A DNA stretch of 64,000 bases from Massariosphaeria phaeospora (GCA_011032825.1 JAADJZ010000007.1:1706768-1770767), one strand, 5' to 3'. Positions 45,992 through 57,599 are shown, numbered from the stretch's first letter. Numbers and translations are program-made. The notes: generated by a model not told the origin, from the letters alone.

Positions 45992-47854
45992 ACGTACTTT
46001 ACGAGTTCGTGCACTACACAGGTTCGTGCACTACTTTTGCTAAGCTTCTACCAACTCAACTTCTATACGTAATGCCTTAACAACAACACTAAATAGAGCT
46101 TTCTAATAAGCGTTAGATACAAACTGCCTTTTAGGCTTTTAAACAAAACGCAACACTTTCTTTGCAACGCGCTGCAGCTATCTACAAAGTTACTTATACA
46201 ACACTAAACTACCAACGCGCAAAACAAACTTTACAAGCAAATTGCTAGCCAAAATTAAAGAATCTAACAAAGACTAAAGAGAGCGTAGTTGTTGAGCATA
46301 TACTTAACTTTATTTTGCGCAGATTCTTTTCTAGGCTCGCAGCTGTAGCTAATATAGCCAATTTCTTACGCGCAAAGCGCAATCTAGGCTAAGTTAGCTT
46401 AAACTAGCCTAGTACGTAGGTCATGCACTGCTCTAAGTTTACAATAAAGTTTAATTGCAAGTACAATTACAAAAAAGTACTTTGCGAGAATTTTAAAGTT
46501 ATCTAGAGCTAGTTTCGCCTAGTAGCTAACATAAAAGCCAAGTACAGTATCTAGAATAAAAACACGTACAACTTCGACAAAACAGGCTTTATAATAGGCT
46601 AGATATCAACTAAAGCAATTGTTATAGCTTTAGAGAAACGAGAAAGGCTAAAGGCAATACAGCAAGGCAATAGAAAGTAAACAATAGTTATTCAAAGCAT
46701 CAACGCAACAAGGTAAGCTATTCTACTTTTTATTATCTTTAAAAGCTGCTACTACTTCTTTGCCTAGTACAAGAAAAAGAATCTACTTTAAAACTAGGTT
46801 ATTGTAGTTTCTAAAAAGAGCTAGACAACAAATAAGCTTAGCTTGCAGTAGTTAAAGCACTTTAATAAGCATACAAAGAAAAAAGTAGTTGGCAGCTACT
46901 AACTACTCGCAATTGACGGCTATAAGAGCTATAACTCGCTCGCATTCTAGCAATACTGCAAAGAGAACAAGATTATTACTATTTGTATGCTTCTGCACTT
47001 ATCGCACTTTCTACAGCCTCTTAATGTAAGTTGTTTTGCTTTTTTAAAAAAAGCGTACGAGCGCTAAGCTAAAAATCTTATGCGCAACTAGATTACTTAC
47101 ATTACAAAACTTAAGTTTCTACTATGCTTTATACGCGCCTATAATGCTGCAATTACTAAAAGTAATATTCAAAAAGAGTTTTAAGGCGCTAGATTGGTTT
47201 TATTTAACCTAGAACAAGTTATAACAGCTTTTAACATCTAGTTGCGTACTCTATTACTACTACTATTTATTAACAACGAGCCTTGGCAGTTGCAAACTCT
47301 AAGCAATACTTTTAAACTAGAGTCGCAATTAACGCTTGTAAAAGCAAGAATTTAGAAGCATATAAATAGCTTACTAACGTCTATAGTAAAGGCCTTTAAA
47401 AAAGTTTTAAAAAGAGCAGCTATTATCGCGCACAAGCTAGTGTTAGCGCAACGAAAGATAGCTAAGCTAAAAGTAGCAAATAAAGCTGCTACGCAACGTA
47501 AATTGCATGAAAGAAAGCAGGTTCAAGCAAAAAGAACTTTGACAGTTAAAAATAAAGCTCGTTTAACTGCTCTAAAGAAGTTTAGAGCGCGTAGTAATAA
47601 AAAGAAGCTAAAGACGCAAGTGCGCGCTAAAGCAAGTAAACTATCTCAAAAGCAGTGTAGATAGTGCAATTAAACTAAGCATAACGCGCGTACGTGTAAG
47701 CAAGTAGTAAAAGTAAACTTTAAATAATATCTTGTGTTATATTGCTCTATACAAGGCTAAAGTAAACTGTTTTGCGCTAGAATAGAGTAGTTTTGGTAGA
47801 AGCTTGGCAAAAGTAGTGCACGAACCTGTGTAGTGCACGAACTCGTAAAGTACG
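45992..47854 (+). mobile_element. Fot1/pogo-like DNA transposon E, RIP-inactivated
   Basis: The ends ACGTACTTTACGAGTTCGTG and its complement (to about 47854) are almost perfect for more than 60 bp, and each contains AGTTCGTGCACTAC/GGTTCGTGCACTAC twice. The left end follows a TA. The right end abuts the LTR of Gypsy element 1, so its TA is not seen. Length 1.86 kb. Confidence 0.88.
46430..47735 (+). pseudogene. Fot1/pogo-type DDE transposase of element E
   Basis: The best preserved transposase here. Pieces in frame are NTYNFDKTGFIIG (first Asp kept), LLAIDGYKSYNSLAF (second Asp kept), HLSHFLQPLNVSCFAFLKKA (third Asp changed to Asn) and LPCF-like LKFLLCFIRAYNAAITKSNI. An open 74-codon piece (47440-47664) covers the basic C-terminus, and a CR-CN-HNARTC zinc-knuckle remnant follows. 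Most stops are TAG or TAA at expected CAG, CAA or TGG sites, as RIP predicts. Confidence 0.85.
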
Positions 47855-48285
47855 TGTAAAGGCTGAGCGGACTTGGAAGAGTCTTTTATCAGGCTTAGGT
47901 TGGTTCTTAGGGATGAAGTGAGTTCGATGGACCAAGGGGGGTTGTATGGCGTTCAATACTAAGGCAGTAGCGGGCTTCGTTCTGCAAAGAGTATAGAAGT
48001 CAAAGTAAAAGTCAACTTGGGTAATTGAGATTGAAGACAACGACTGTAAGAGTGCGTTGTCTCTCGTAGTCTATATACTTAGAGAATGTCCTTTGCTCAT
48101 TCTTGAGCGCTCACTATTGAGCAGTGCTCGTTGCTGAGCGCTCACCATTGAGCGCGCTCATTCTTGAGCGCTCATCAGTGAGCGGTCACGTGACCGAGGT
48201 TCGGTCAGCTTGCTGTGTGACCCTATTGGTGGCTTATAACCCGGGCGCTTCGCGCTGGGCCTGGTTGTAATACTGGATCGTAACA
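47855..48285 (-). repeat. 3' LTR of Gypsy element 1, little mutated
   Basis: 431 bp, TGTTACGATC...TTTACA on the minus strand. The U3 holds three exact copies of TGAGCGCTCA (48104-48113, 48135-48144, 48165-48174) about 30 bp apart, a GGTCACGTGACC palindrome at 48184-48195, and a TATATA core at about 48072. The part from the TATA box to the end matches the other LTR. Confidence 0.88.
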
Positions 48286-48300
48286 TCATCCTCCCTCTCC
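48286..48300 (-). other. Polypurine tract of Gypsy element 1
   Basis: GGAGAGGGAGGATGA on the minus strand stands directly before the 3' LTR, as needed for plus-strand priming in LTR retroelements. Confidence 0.75.
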
Positions 48301-48384
48301 AATGATTCGTCCTCGAATTGTGGGGGCCGCTTATTTCGTACAAGTAGCCGGAGTTACCCCGCATCTAGCTGGTAGCAACTTGCG

Positions 48385-48894
48385 ATGTCTTCGTCAACTC
48401 ATCGTCGCCTTCGTCTTAGCTCTGAAATCCGTCAAGCCAATACACTCGCCGAAATCGCTTGTAATCATTGTTTCCTGCAAGGCCTAGATTGTTTTGTTAT
48501 GCCGGATTCCCGTTTGAAGTGCGCCGAGTGCACGCGTCTGGGTCGGGCGTGTGTCAACATGTCGTGGGAGTCGTTGGATCGTACTCGTGAGGAGTATAGA
48601 AAGAAAGTGGATGAAGATGAGAATTTGTTGGCAGAGGTGATAAATCGTCTGCTGCGAAATAAGAAGATTCTGAAACAGGCGGAAGAGCGGGCGCGCAAGA
48701 AGACTCTTTGTCTTGCGTCGGAGATGGAAGCGTCGGGCGAAACCGAGCCGGCGGAGGAAATTGACTGTCCTGCGGCGTCGATTGGGATGGAGTTTTCGCC
48801 TGCGATGTGGGCTACGATGGGCCTGATCGATTCTTCCGTTGCTGGTCATGGTGTTCCTATCGATACCGTGCTAGGATCTGGTGGCAGTTCGTAA
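48385..48894 (+). CDS. Antisense accessory ORF with Zn(II)2Cys6-like motif, 169 aa
   Basis: Intact 169-codon frame, antisense to the retrotransposon and placed between pol and the 3' LTR. Cys spacing from [12 protein letters not shown] to [11 protein letters not shown] is C-x2-C-x6-C-x9-C-x2-C-x6-C, within the consensus of the fungal Zn(II)2Cys6 binuclear cluster. A highly charged stretch follows (about residues 62-112, with [20 protein letters not shown] and [16 protein letters not shown]) that should form a helix or coiled coil, as in dimerising zinc-cluster proteins. The C-terminus ([16 protein letters not shown]) is hydrophobic and conserved-looking. From memory, similar ORFs sit by Gypsy elements in other fungi, without known function. 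It lies in the RIP-poor half and has no premature stop. DNA binding is inference from the motif; the few basic residues after the second Cys are a weak point. Confidence 0.75.
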   Translation: MSSSTHRRLRLSSEIRQANTLAEIACNHCFLQGLDCFVMPDSRLKCAECTRLGRACVNMSWESLDRTREEYRKKVDEDENLLAEVINRLLRNKKILKQAEERARKKTLCLASEMEASGETEPAEEIDCPAASIGMEFSPAMWATMGLIDSSVAGHGVPIDTVLGSGGSS

Positions 48895-48961
48895 GGTTCG
48901 TGTCTGGTTCCCATGTGTTCTCGCTGTCTGGGTAACCTAACCACTTGACTAGGTATTCTTC

Positions 48962-51400
48962 CTAGTTATCCATGACTCGGTGTGCGATAATCTTTTCGAC
49001 TTCGAATTCGTCTTCTTCTTCGGTTTCGTAGCGAAAGGTTCGCTGGAGTGGCGTTTGTGGGTCAGCTGGTTCCAACAAGGATATGTGGAATACTGGGTGG
49101 ATCTTTGCGTCTTTGGGCAAGTCTAATTTGTAATTGACTAGGCTTCGTTGCTCTGATATCAAAAATAGTCTGACTTTGACGTTGTCTAGACCCTTGCTTG
49201 GTCGTTTGGTGCGCAAATTCTTTGTGAGGAGATAAACTCTATCCCCCCTCTTTAGCTAAGGTGCCATTTTTCGTTTTCGGTTGACATATGAGATGCTTTG
49301 GCGTTGTGCTATCTCGAGTTTACTTCGTAGTAACTTATGTACTTCTTTGAGGTCCTCTACTACTCTTGTAGCAGTCTCGGCTTTCGCGCCTGAAAGCGTT
49401 CTTTCAAAGAGATGTAGGTGTTTCCCGTGATTTGCGTAGTAAGGTGTCTGTCCTGTAGACTCCGACAACTTGTTGTTATACGCTAACTGTGCTATTGGTA
49501 GAAGCTCTACCCAATTGGTTTGTCGTTCGTTGCTGTATATCCTTAGATATGTCTTCATAGTTCGATTCGTTCTTTCTGTTTGCCCGTCTGTTTGTGGATG
49601 ATATGCTGTCGATAGCTTGCGTTTCGTTCCAATTGCGGCTAACAGAGTCGTCCAGTAGTTCGATGTGAAGAGCTTGTCTCTGTCACTAATAATTGATTTG
49701 GGTATCCCATGGTATCTGATAAGTCGATCTAGGAGAATGAATCCTAGTTGTTGCGCGGTGTACGTGTTCTTGAAAGGTATCATTTCCGCGTATTTGGTAA
49801 ATCGGTCGACTATAACCATAATAGCGTTGTAGGCTATTCCTGTAGCAGGGTCCTTTGACGAGGGCAATCCTGTTACGAAATCCATAGAGATATCAGTCCA
49901 AGGCTCATCTGGTAGCTCTAGGGCCTGCATTTCTCCGTATTGTGCGTAGGTACTGTGTTTGTTTTTCTGGCAGTCTGCACATTTTTTGACGATTGCGGTG
50001 ACCTTGTCTTTCATTCCGCTGAACTCGTAGTTTCGTTTGATGAGTTCCATCGTTCTTGTGATTCTAGGGTAACCGTGAACTGGGTCATCGTGATGTTGTT
50101 GTATAATTGCTTCTTGCAATTCTTCTAGAACTGTAATTGTGGTCTTTAGGAGTACGTTCAGCGTTCTAGCTGGTCCTAGTAATCCGTCTTGGTTGACCTT
50201 AAGTATCGCGGTGTCGATAATTTCTTTTGTTCCGGTGATATTATGTCTTCGGCTGAGAGCGTCGGCTCTGCCGTTGTCTTTTCCTAGTGTGTACACGATC
50301 TTGAACTTGTACTAGCCTAGCATTTCTAACCATCTAACCTGCCTTCGGTTGAGTACTTTGGTAGTCGTGAAATTGACTAAGTTCTTGTGATCCGTGAATA
50401 TCGTGAGTTTCGAGCAGCTTTCTGCGTATACTCTCCAATGCTGTAAGCATGCAACAATAGCTAGCAGCTCTTTGTCGTGCACGTCGTATCGTTCTTTAGG
50501 TCCTAAGAACTTGCGTGAGTAGTAAGCGATAGGGTGCCATTTGCCTTCGTGCAATTGGCTAGCACATCCTCCTAGCGCGAGATCCGACGCATCGGTCTCA
50601 AAGCGTAGAGGTTGTCCTGCTTGAAATATCCGGAAGCATGGTGGACTAATGCTTGCGTTCTTGAGCTGTTGGAAAGCTTCTTCTGCTTCCTTGCTCCATG
50701 CGAAGGCTGTATCCTTTCGCGTAAGCTTTGTCAAAGGTATGGCGATTTTCGAGTAATCCTTGATGAACTGTCGATTGAAGTTCAGAAACCCTAAGAAGGA
50801 TTGTATTTCCTTGACGTTCTTAGGTTGTGGCTATTCCTTGACTACCTTGATCTTGTCTTCGCTTATACGTACTCCGTCCGCTCCTACTACGTATCCGAGA
50901 AATGCGACTTCGCGCTTGTGGAATTCGCACTTCTCTAGTTTGAGTCGGAGGTTGAATTTGTCGAGGCACCTTAGCACCGTTTTGACATGTTCAACATGGT
51001 CCTCTTGAGTTTCGGAATAGATGAGGATGTCGTCTAGATAGGCGACGACAAAGATATCCAAGTGCATTCTCAACACGTTGTTGATAAGCTCTTGAAAGGT
51101 TGCTGGGGCATTCGTGAGCCCAAATGGCATGACAGTGTATTCGTAATGTCCGTATCTCGTTCGGAACGCTGTCTTCCATTCTTTACTCTTCTTGAATTCT
51201 GATAAGGTGGTAACTATCCCGTAGGTCGAGCGCTGTGAAGACCTTTGCGTGGGATAATCGATCCCGTAATTCTGTAATATTCGGTAGAGGTATCGATTCT
51301 TGACCGTAATGTGTTGAGCTTTTAAAAGTCAACGCATAGTCGTAGTACGCCGTTTTTCTTTAGTACAAAGATAATTAGGTATTTTGCAGGTAACTGTAAT
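48962..51400 (-). pseudogene. Gypsy pol (RT, RNase H, integrase, C-terminal domain), element 1
   Basis: Readable in order on the minus strand. RT: LRLCVDF, FTALDLRDSYHLIRI, EYTVMPFGLTNAPATFQ and the catalytic VAYLDDILIYS (about 51030). RNase H: LRFETDASDLALGGCASQL, HDKELLAIVACLQHWR and FTDHKNLVNF. Integrase: CADCQKNKHST, DISMDFVTGLPSSKDP, IISDRDKLFTSNYW and YHPQTDGQTERTN. C-terminal: VYLLTKNLRTKRPSKGLD, KDAKIHPVFHISLLEP. In-frame stops at about 49254 and 50309 stand where CAG is expected, and at about 50829 where TGG is expected. Several one-base indels break RT between 51180 and 51320. It is therefore inactive, though much of it is barely changed. Confidence 0.9.
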
Positions 51401-53094
51401 AGTCGTATGTAACTTTTTTTTAAGTTATTTTTAATGTAATTGCAAAGTGTGCTTAACTTTTTTCTAATAGTCCGTATATTGGCTGAAAGTTAGTTGCTTT
51501 TTTTTTGTAAAACAATTTTGTAGTTTTAAAGTTTGTGTTTGGTAATGCTTTTGCATCTACTACTTTTAAAAGAAATGTCTAAACTCTTTGTACTCGTAGA
51601 GTATTCTAAAGGTACGCTGATTTTTTTTTTTACTCTAACTTGTTAATTAAGGGCTCTAAGTTGGTATCTGTTAAGTTAGACTTTGTATTCTAAGCTGTCC
51701 TTTGTCGATGCAATTACATTAATTGTTTTTTATTTGCTATCAAACTTGCTAATGCGCAGGCATAGTGTTAGAAGCGCTGTTCCTGCAACACTCTAGTAAA
51801 AGCGTGTTTTTCCTTTAGTCAATCTAGAGATTATGCTTTTTTAACTAAAGAAGTTTTAAAATAATGTCGTAAATAGCTAGTCTAAAGACGTCGAAAGCTA
51901 ACTTCTTTTAGTGTTGTTCAATGTGCAATAGTGCGTTACTTATTTTGTGCGTAACTACTAGTTGCGCTCGTATAAGCTATCCGTTGGCACTAGCAAGTAG
52001 ATAGAGCTGTTGTTTCTTTAGTAGGTGTAAACCAGCTACAAACACTGCTTAAGTAGAAACAAAGTTATTCTATACTTCTATGTCGATTAAAGCTTTCATT
52101 GGGTAACCGTTAAGCTTTACTAAGAGCTTAATCTATTTCGCTAGGTTGATTACGTTAATTTGTCTAACTTTAGAGTTAAGCGTTGCTAGCTTAAAAAAAA
52201 CTCTGTACTAAATTCGTTAACTTTCTTAAAAGTCTAATGCTATGCGCAGTTAGAGTGTAGGCAGGTTTGCTATTAAACCTAAGTGCAGTTGTTGTTTACA
52301 AGCATTTGCATTGCGAGCAGTTCTGCTAAGTTGTTTTTTCTAAAGAAGTGCGGTATGTTGCGTTTGTTTTATAAGTAGTATTTGCAAGTGTCGTTTTTGC
52401 AGTTAAACTACTTCCAAGAGCAGAATTAGCTTTTCTTTTTGAAAAACTATTCTGTGCCTTGCTTGTCTAAGTAGTGAGTAAAACAGTAATTGTAAAAGCA
52501 CACTGTCTATAACATTTTCGCGTGTTCTAGATTTTAGTAGTCTAAGTAGTACTGTAGTCTGTAGGAGTTCGCGTCCTTGCAGTTGCTTTTAAAGCTTCGT
52601 CAAAATTCTCTCGCTGCTTTATCGTGCTAGTGTTTCTTAGTAGCCAATTCGTTTAGATCTAGAAGTAGAATGTTTTCTTTAAAGCGTTTTGTTTTTTTAA
52701 GCTTCTAATAGATTTCTTGTTTATTTTCTTTTGTAAGCTATTAGTCGAGCTTGTTAAAATATCTTTACACTGCTTCGTCGTAATTGAGTACATTGTTTCG
52801 AAGTAAAGTGTTAGATTAATAGATTCTTTGTACTCGTTTTTTTCTAATAATCTAGTTTTAATGTTCTGTAGTATTTGGTAGGTTTAGTTGCTCGTCTAGT
52901 AACTCGTATTTTTTGTCTATCAAAGAGTTAGTATCGTTACAAAGCAATTTTCTTTTAGCTAAACTTATTCCTTTAGGCGACTGTTCTCTCTAACTCTTAA
53001 CATTTATAAAAGTAATTACTTTTTATTCTTTATCAATACTACTCGTAGTATTGGACAGTACGTTTAACTGCCGAACAACTTTGTTCTTTTAGTA

Positions 53095-53478
53095 ACAGTT
53101 GCTAGAGATGTAGCCTAGTTTGCTACAATTATAGCAAGTCCTTGTTTTCTTGCTATACTTTAATTGTCTGTTAATTAGTTTGCTTTTGTTAAAGTTGTTA
53201 AGGTGCATAGGTTTGTATCTTTAAGCTAAGTTGTATACGCTTGCTAGGCGCGAGTGTTGAGTTTGCACTTAACGCTAGCTAGTGTTAAGTGTATAACTTT
53301 TGTTGCTTTTTAGTGCGTAGAATCTTGCTTTGGCTTGCATTTTAATCGCGAGTTCGTACAACTCATTGTCGAAGCAGATTAATTTTTTAATTAGGTTGTC
53401 CAAGATGTCTGTAGCTGCTCTAAAGCGCATTAGTTTTGCTTTAACGTTATTTTTTAGCTTTTGCTTGTACATGCGCAT
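53095..53478 (-). pseudogene. Gypsy gag C-terminal remnant with zinc knuckle, element 1
   Basis: A 67-codon open piece (53275-53478) has gag-like text such as ATDILDNLIKKLICFDNELY. Downstream, at 53095-53136, CYNCSKLGYISSNC is a CCHC zinc knuckle whose His has become Tyr, a C-to-T change as made by RIP. The rest of gag and protease are unreadable. Confidence 0.7.
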
Positions 53479-53942
53479 AAGTGCTTTGTTGTTTTAGTTA
53501 GTCTAGATAGAGTACTGTTAAAATAGGTTAGCGTAGTTTCTAGCTAACTTAGTCTAGCGCATTTGTTAAATAGTTTTTTCTGCGATAGCGAGTTTGTTAG
53601 CGATTGCATAAAATTGTTGCAGCTTGTTTTTAAACACAGCGCGATTTTTGAACATGCGTGTAATTATGTTTTCGTTGTTGTTGCTATCTAGGTACTTTTT
53701 TAAGTAGAGTTAAACTTACTTAAAAGCTGTTCTTTTTATGTAGAAAGCTATTAGAGATGCCTTGTTAACGTCGTCAACATAGTCATCTTCGAACTTAAAG
53801 AAAAAGTCAAACTAGAGTAACTAGTTCTCTAGCTTCAAGCGATCTCTATAGTAAAAGTTAGGCTTTGCTACCTTCGTACCGCTAGTGCGAGTATAAAAAG
53901 AAGTAGTTATTAAGGTATTACTTATCTTAGAGGTCTTTAATA

Positions 53943-54414
53943 TGTAAAAGCTAAGCGGACTTAGAAAAGTCTTTTATTAGGCTTAGGTTGGTTTTTAGAG
54001 ATGAAGTAAGTTCAATAGACTAAAGGAAGTTGTATAGCGTTCAATACTAAAGCAGTAGCAAGCTTCGTTCTGCAAAGAGTATAAAAGTCAAAGTAAAAGT
54101 TAACTTAAGTAATTGAGATTAAAGACGATGAGCTATAAGAGTTTATTGTCTTGACTATATACGTAAGTGTGCTTTGTATAATCTCCTTGCTCTTACAAAG
54201 CTAGCAGATTAATAAAAGCACTTTGATTTCTTGCTCTTGAGGTGCTACAAAGAGCGTAAGATTAGAGAAAGCATATAGAGAAGCTGTGTCGTTGAGAAAA
54301 GTCTTTAGCTTACGTGCTAAGCTTACCTAAGGTATAGCCGTGCTCTGTTACTTTAAGCGCCAAAGTAAAAGCATTTTCTTCTTTTAGCAGCTTGGCGGAT
54401 TATTGATCGTAACA
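53943..54414 (-). repeat. 5' LTR of Gypsy element 1, RIP-mutated
   Basis: 472 bp. From 53943 to about 54163 it aligns with 47855-48078 of the other LTR, with almost only G-to-A and C-to-T differences. Beyond the TATATA it is unrelated, except for the terminal GATCGTAACA. Confidence 0.85.
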
Positions 54415-54471
54415 ACATGCTTGCGTTTAACTTGTATTAATTGTATTTGCGTAGAAACTTAATAGCGCAGC

Positions 54472-54692
54472 TGTAAAACTGCGTTTAATCGTAGGTTTAA
54501 TAACACTTGAAATAGATTAATAGTATAGTAATAAAGATAGTATATTCGTGTAAAAGAAACGAATTGCTATCTTAGTAGCAATTCAATGCGAGGTACTTTT
54601 AAAAGCTTTGCAAAGAACTAGTCTAGCCCGTTATAGCCTACAGTAGCTATTAATTAAAAAAAAACAAACACGTAAAGCTACTTAGCTTTATA
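54472..54692 (-). repeat. 3' LTR of Gypsy element 2
   Basis: Begins TGTAAAACTGCG and ends TAGCTTTATA, where the partner LTR has CGGCCTTACA; the difference is of RIP type. Confidence 0.85.
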
Positions 54693-57599
54693 TTTTTTTT
54701 TCTAAAGGCTTAAACGTTTTGTAAGCTAACTTAGTTTGAAATTTTTTAATAAAAGCTTATATGCGCTATTGTAAAGCAGAATAGCTTTCTAGAGCTTTAT
54801 ACTAATGCTTCGAACTAGTACAAACTTAAGTAAAGTTAAAGTAAAAAAGTAGTAAAGTTTTTTTTAGTAAAGCTAGTAGTAAGATGTACTGCTAGCAGAA
54901 TCTAGCGAATTTTTAGCCTAGCGACAAGTGCTGCCTATAGTTCTTTTATAACTCGTACTAGCTCTTTTTAACTTTTATTTTTACATTAACTTTGCTAAAT
55001 CTTTAGATTTAAAGATTAGTTAACGTTAGAATAAGTAAGTTAATCTAGGTTATAATAAGCTATTGTAGAGTGTTTAGTAGCTAACGGTGTAACTATTAGT
55101 TTTTTTTTTGCATATTAGCTCGCGTTAGCTTTTTTTTAGCTGCTTTAATTCTTTACTAGCTAACATAAACATTACTAGAGTTAGCAATAACATTCTAGAT
55201 AATAGCAACTTTATAGTGCACTTTTGCGCGCGTTGCGTTGCGTTCTAAAGCAATAAAAAGTACTATTACTTAAGCTAAGTAAAATGCTGCATGCTTATTG
55301 TTAACGACTTTAACAAGCGTTTGTACTAAAAGTAGATTATTAAAAATAACAAAAGCAAAGAGCATAGGTATCTAAAATGCTTTTAATATTTTAATACAAA
55401 CTAAAACTGCTATTTAGTGCGTATCTAAACTAGTTAAAAGCGTTATAAGCTATTCTAATTTTATATAAAGTACTAAAAGAGCTTTAAAATAAGTTAAAAA
55501 AAGTTGTGCTCGCTCTAAAGAGAGTTCGCAATAAAAGTTATTTTGTAGTTGTTTTTAACTTTGCTTACAAGCCTCTGTCCTCTAGCGCGCTTAAAACTAA
55601 AAAAAAAGTTTTTAAAACTCTTCGCTAGTTTAAAGCATACACTAACAATAAAGTAAAGCTTGCTATAATAAAAATAAGCAGAACTTGCAAAGACATTTTT
55701 AAAACGCTTAACAAGTATGTGTTATAACTTCTTAAAGTGTAGCAAAGCGCTAATTTAGTTTTTAATTGCTAATATGCTTTCTACAGCGCGCACTTTTACT
55801 TGCACAATAAATCTACTAACTTTAATAAAAAATTTAATACTAAGGTTAAGCTAAATAGTTGCGTTTGTACTATTAAAGCTGCTGCTTTTTAGCAGAAGTA
55901 TCTTAAGCAGTTGTTTAACTAGTTAGTAGCAACAAAGCTTTAAAAAAACGTTAAGCAAGCTAATACTTTGCGTAAAAAAGTATGTTAGCCTATTATAAGC
56001 TACTATAACTCGTATTAACATATTTTAGTCTAAAAAAGCTTGCGTTGTTATTGATTTAGTAGCTAAGAGAAATTGCGAGCGCGCTTAGCTTTTTACGAAC
56101 TTTGCCAACGCAACTGCAAAGCGTGCAGTTAAAAAAAACAAAGTGCAAAAAGTGTGCTTACAAAGAAAGTTAAGTTACTTATAGCAAAGTTTATAAACTT
56201 TAGCTAAAAGTTGTAAGTAGCTTAGTAGTTTCTAGCGTTAGATTGCAGCCTTTTAAGCTATTGTAGCGTTAAAAGCAGTTTTTTTGCTTAAATTAGTTTT
56301 CGAGCACGGCGTTAGCGTCTTAGAACTTTATTTTAGCGTAACAAAAGCTAATACCTAGTAGTTAGTGTAAAAGCGGTTTGCTTAAAAGTAGCATAGTTAT
56401 GCATACATTTTTAAAACTTACTTTGTTTTTCTTTGCTATAAAGTGTGCTACACTAGCTTATAATAGCACAAAGTAGCTCTCTTAACGCTATGCCTTGCAA
56501 TAGTAAAATAATATATTATTCTTTTAAAAAAGTTTGTAACTTAAAAAATTTTAATGCTAACTATGCGTTAAGTAGCAAAGTAAAACGTATTAACTATTTT
56601 TTTTTTAAAAGCACATTGCTTAGAGTGCGTTTTTTATTTTTTTGCTACAAATATTTTTTTTTTTTAAAAATTATTAAGTGCATTTGCACTTATATTTAGC
56701 TTAAGTTCTAAGAGTTTTTATTATCTAAGTATTTTTTTATTTAACGAAGTACTTTTAGGTGCTAACCGAAGATTTTTTTTTATTAAGCACTTTTTTAACG
56801 TAGTACACGTTGTTTTTAAAAGTCGCAAAGTATCTACTAAAAGCTTGCTTTAAAAAGTATTAACTTTTTTTAGTTGTAAAGTTTTAACAGGATACGTAGA
56901 AAACTAAATAAACACTTTTTAATTTAAAAAAGTCTACTTAGTACGCGTTAGTACTAATTTAGTTTACAATAGTACCTAGCTCTACGTACTTTTAGTTAAG
57001 CTTTTTCTTTAGCCTAGTAGATTTTATGTAGCAGTTTAAGATTAGCACTTAGTTACTTTGCTTTAGCAAGATGTACTTTTAACGCTTGTTAAAATACTTT
57101 TCTAATAAGCGTTTGCGGTTTTAATTTTGCGCTAGCATTTAGCTTAAAAGGCAATTATGTAAGCTGCTATGCTTGTTTTTATAAACAACTGTTCGTTACT
57201 AAAAAGCATTTTAAGCTAATTAAAGCTTTTAGAAACGCTTTGTAGTACGCTACAAAAAAAGCAATTTTTATAGTTACATATTAGCTATTGTTGTACGCAA
57301 ACTTTGCTACTAGCAACTACATAGTTTAATTGTCTTGTTTAAAGCAACAGTAACATTGAAAGTACTGTTCTAGCGTTTAATTCTGTCTTTTAGTTTAACT
57401 ATTGTTTGAGAGTAATAAGCAAAAAAGAGAACGCTTATTAAGCTAAAATAGTAGCAAAAGCTGTTCTAAAACTTTGAGTTTATAATAAAACTTTAGTTTA
57501 AAATAACGTTCTTAGAACGCTGTAAAGTTTTACAATTTTTTTTATTTAAACTATTGCAAAGTTTTTTGCTGTCTAGTTAGCGCAAGCTAGAATATAGTA

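Larger units (their letters stand above)
47855..54414 (-). mobile_element. Ty3/Gypsy LTR retrotransposon 1, mosaic of intact and RIP-mutated halves
   Basis: Bounded by LTRs with TG..CA ends (47855-48285 and 53943-54414). On the minus strand the order is gag remains, RT, RNase H, integrase, C-terminal domain, polypurine tract and 3' LTR, the Ty3/Gypsy order. The left part to about 51310 has normal base composition; the right part is RIP-mutated. The flanking 5-mers differ (GTACG and ACATG), so no target duplication is visible. The two LTRs differ in U3. See findings. Confidence 0.9.

Noticed and set aside
48104..48174. CRISPR-like regular repeats
   Set aside because: The 10 bp palindromes lie in an LTR of a eukaryotic retroelement and lack long repeats and unique spacers.
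56490..56699. 69-codon plus-strand frame in Gypsy element 2
   Set aside because: Phe/Lys/Tyr-rich text typical of RIPed AT-rich DNA; no domain, though it lies where an accessory ORF could be.
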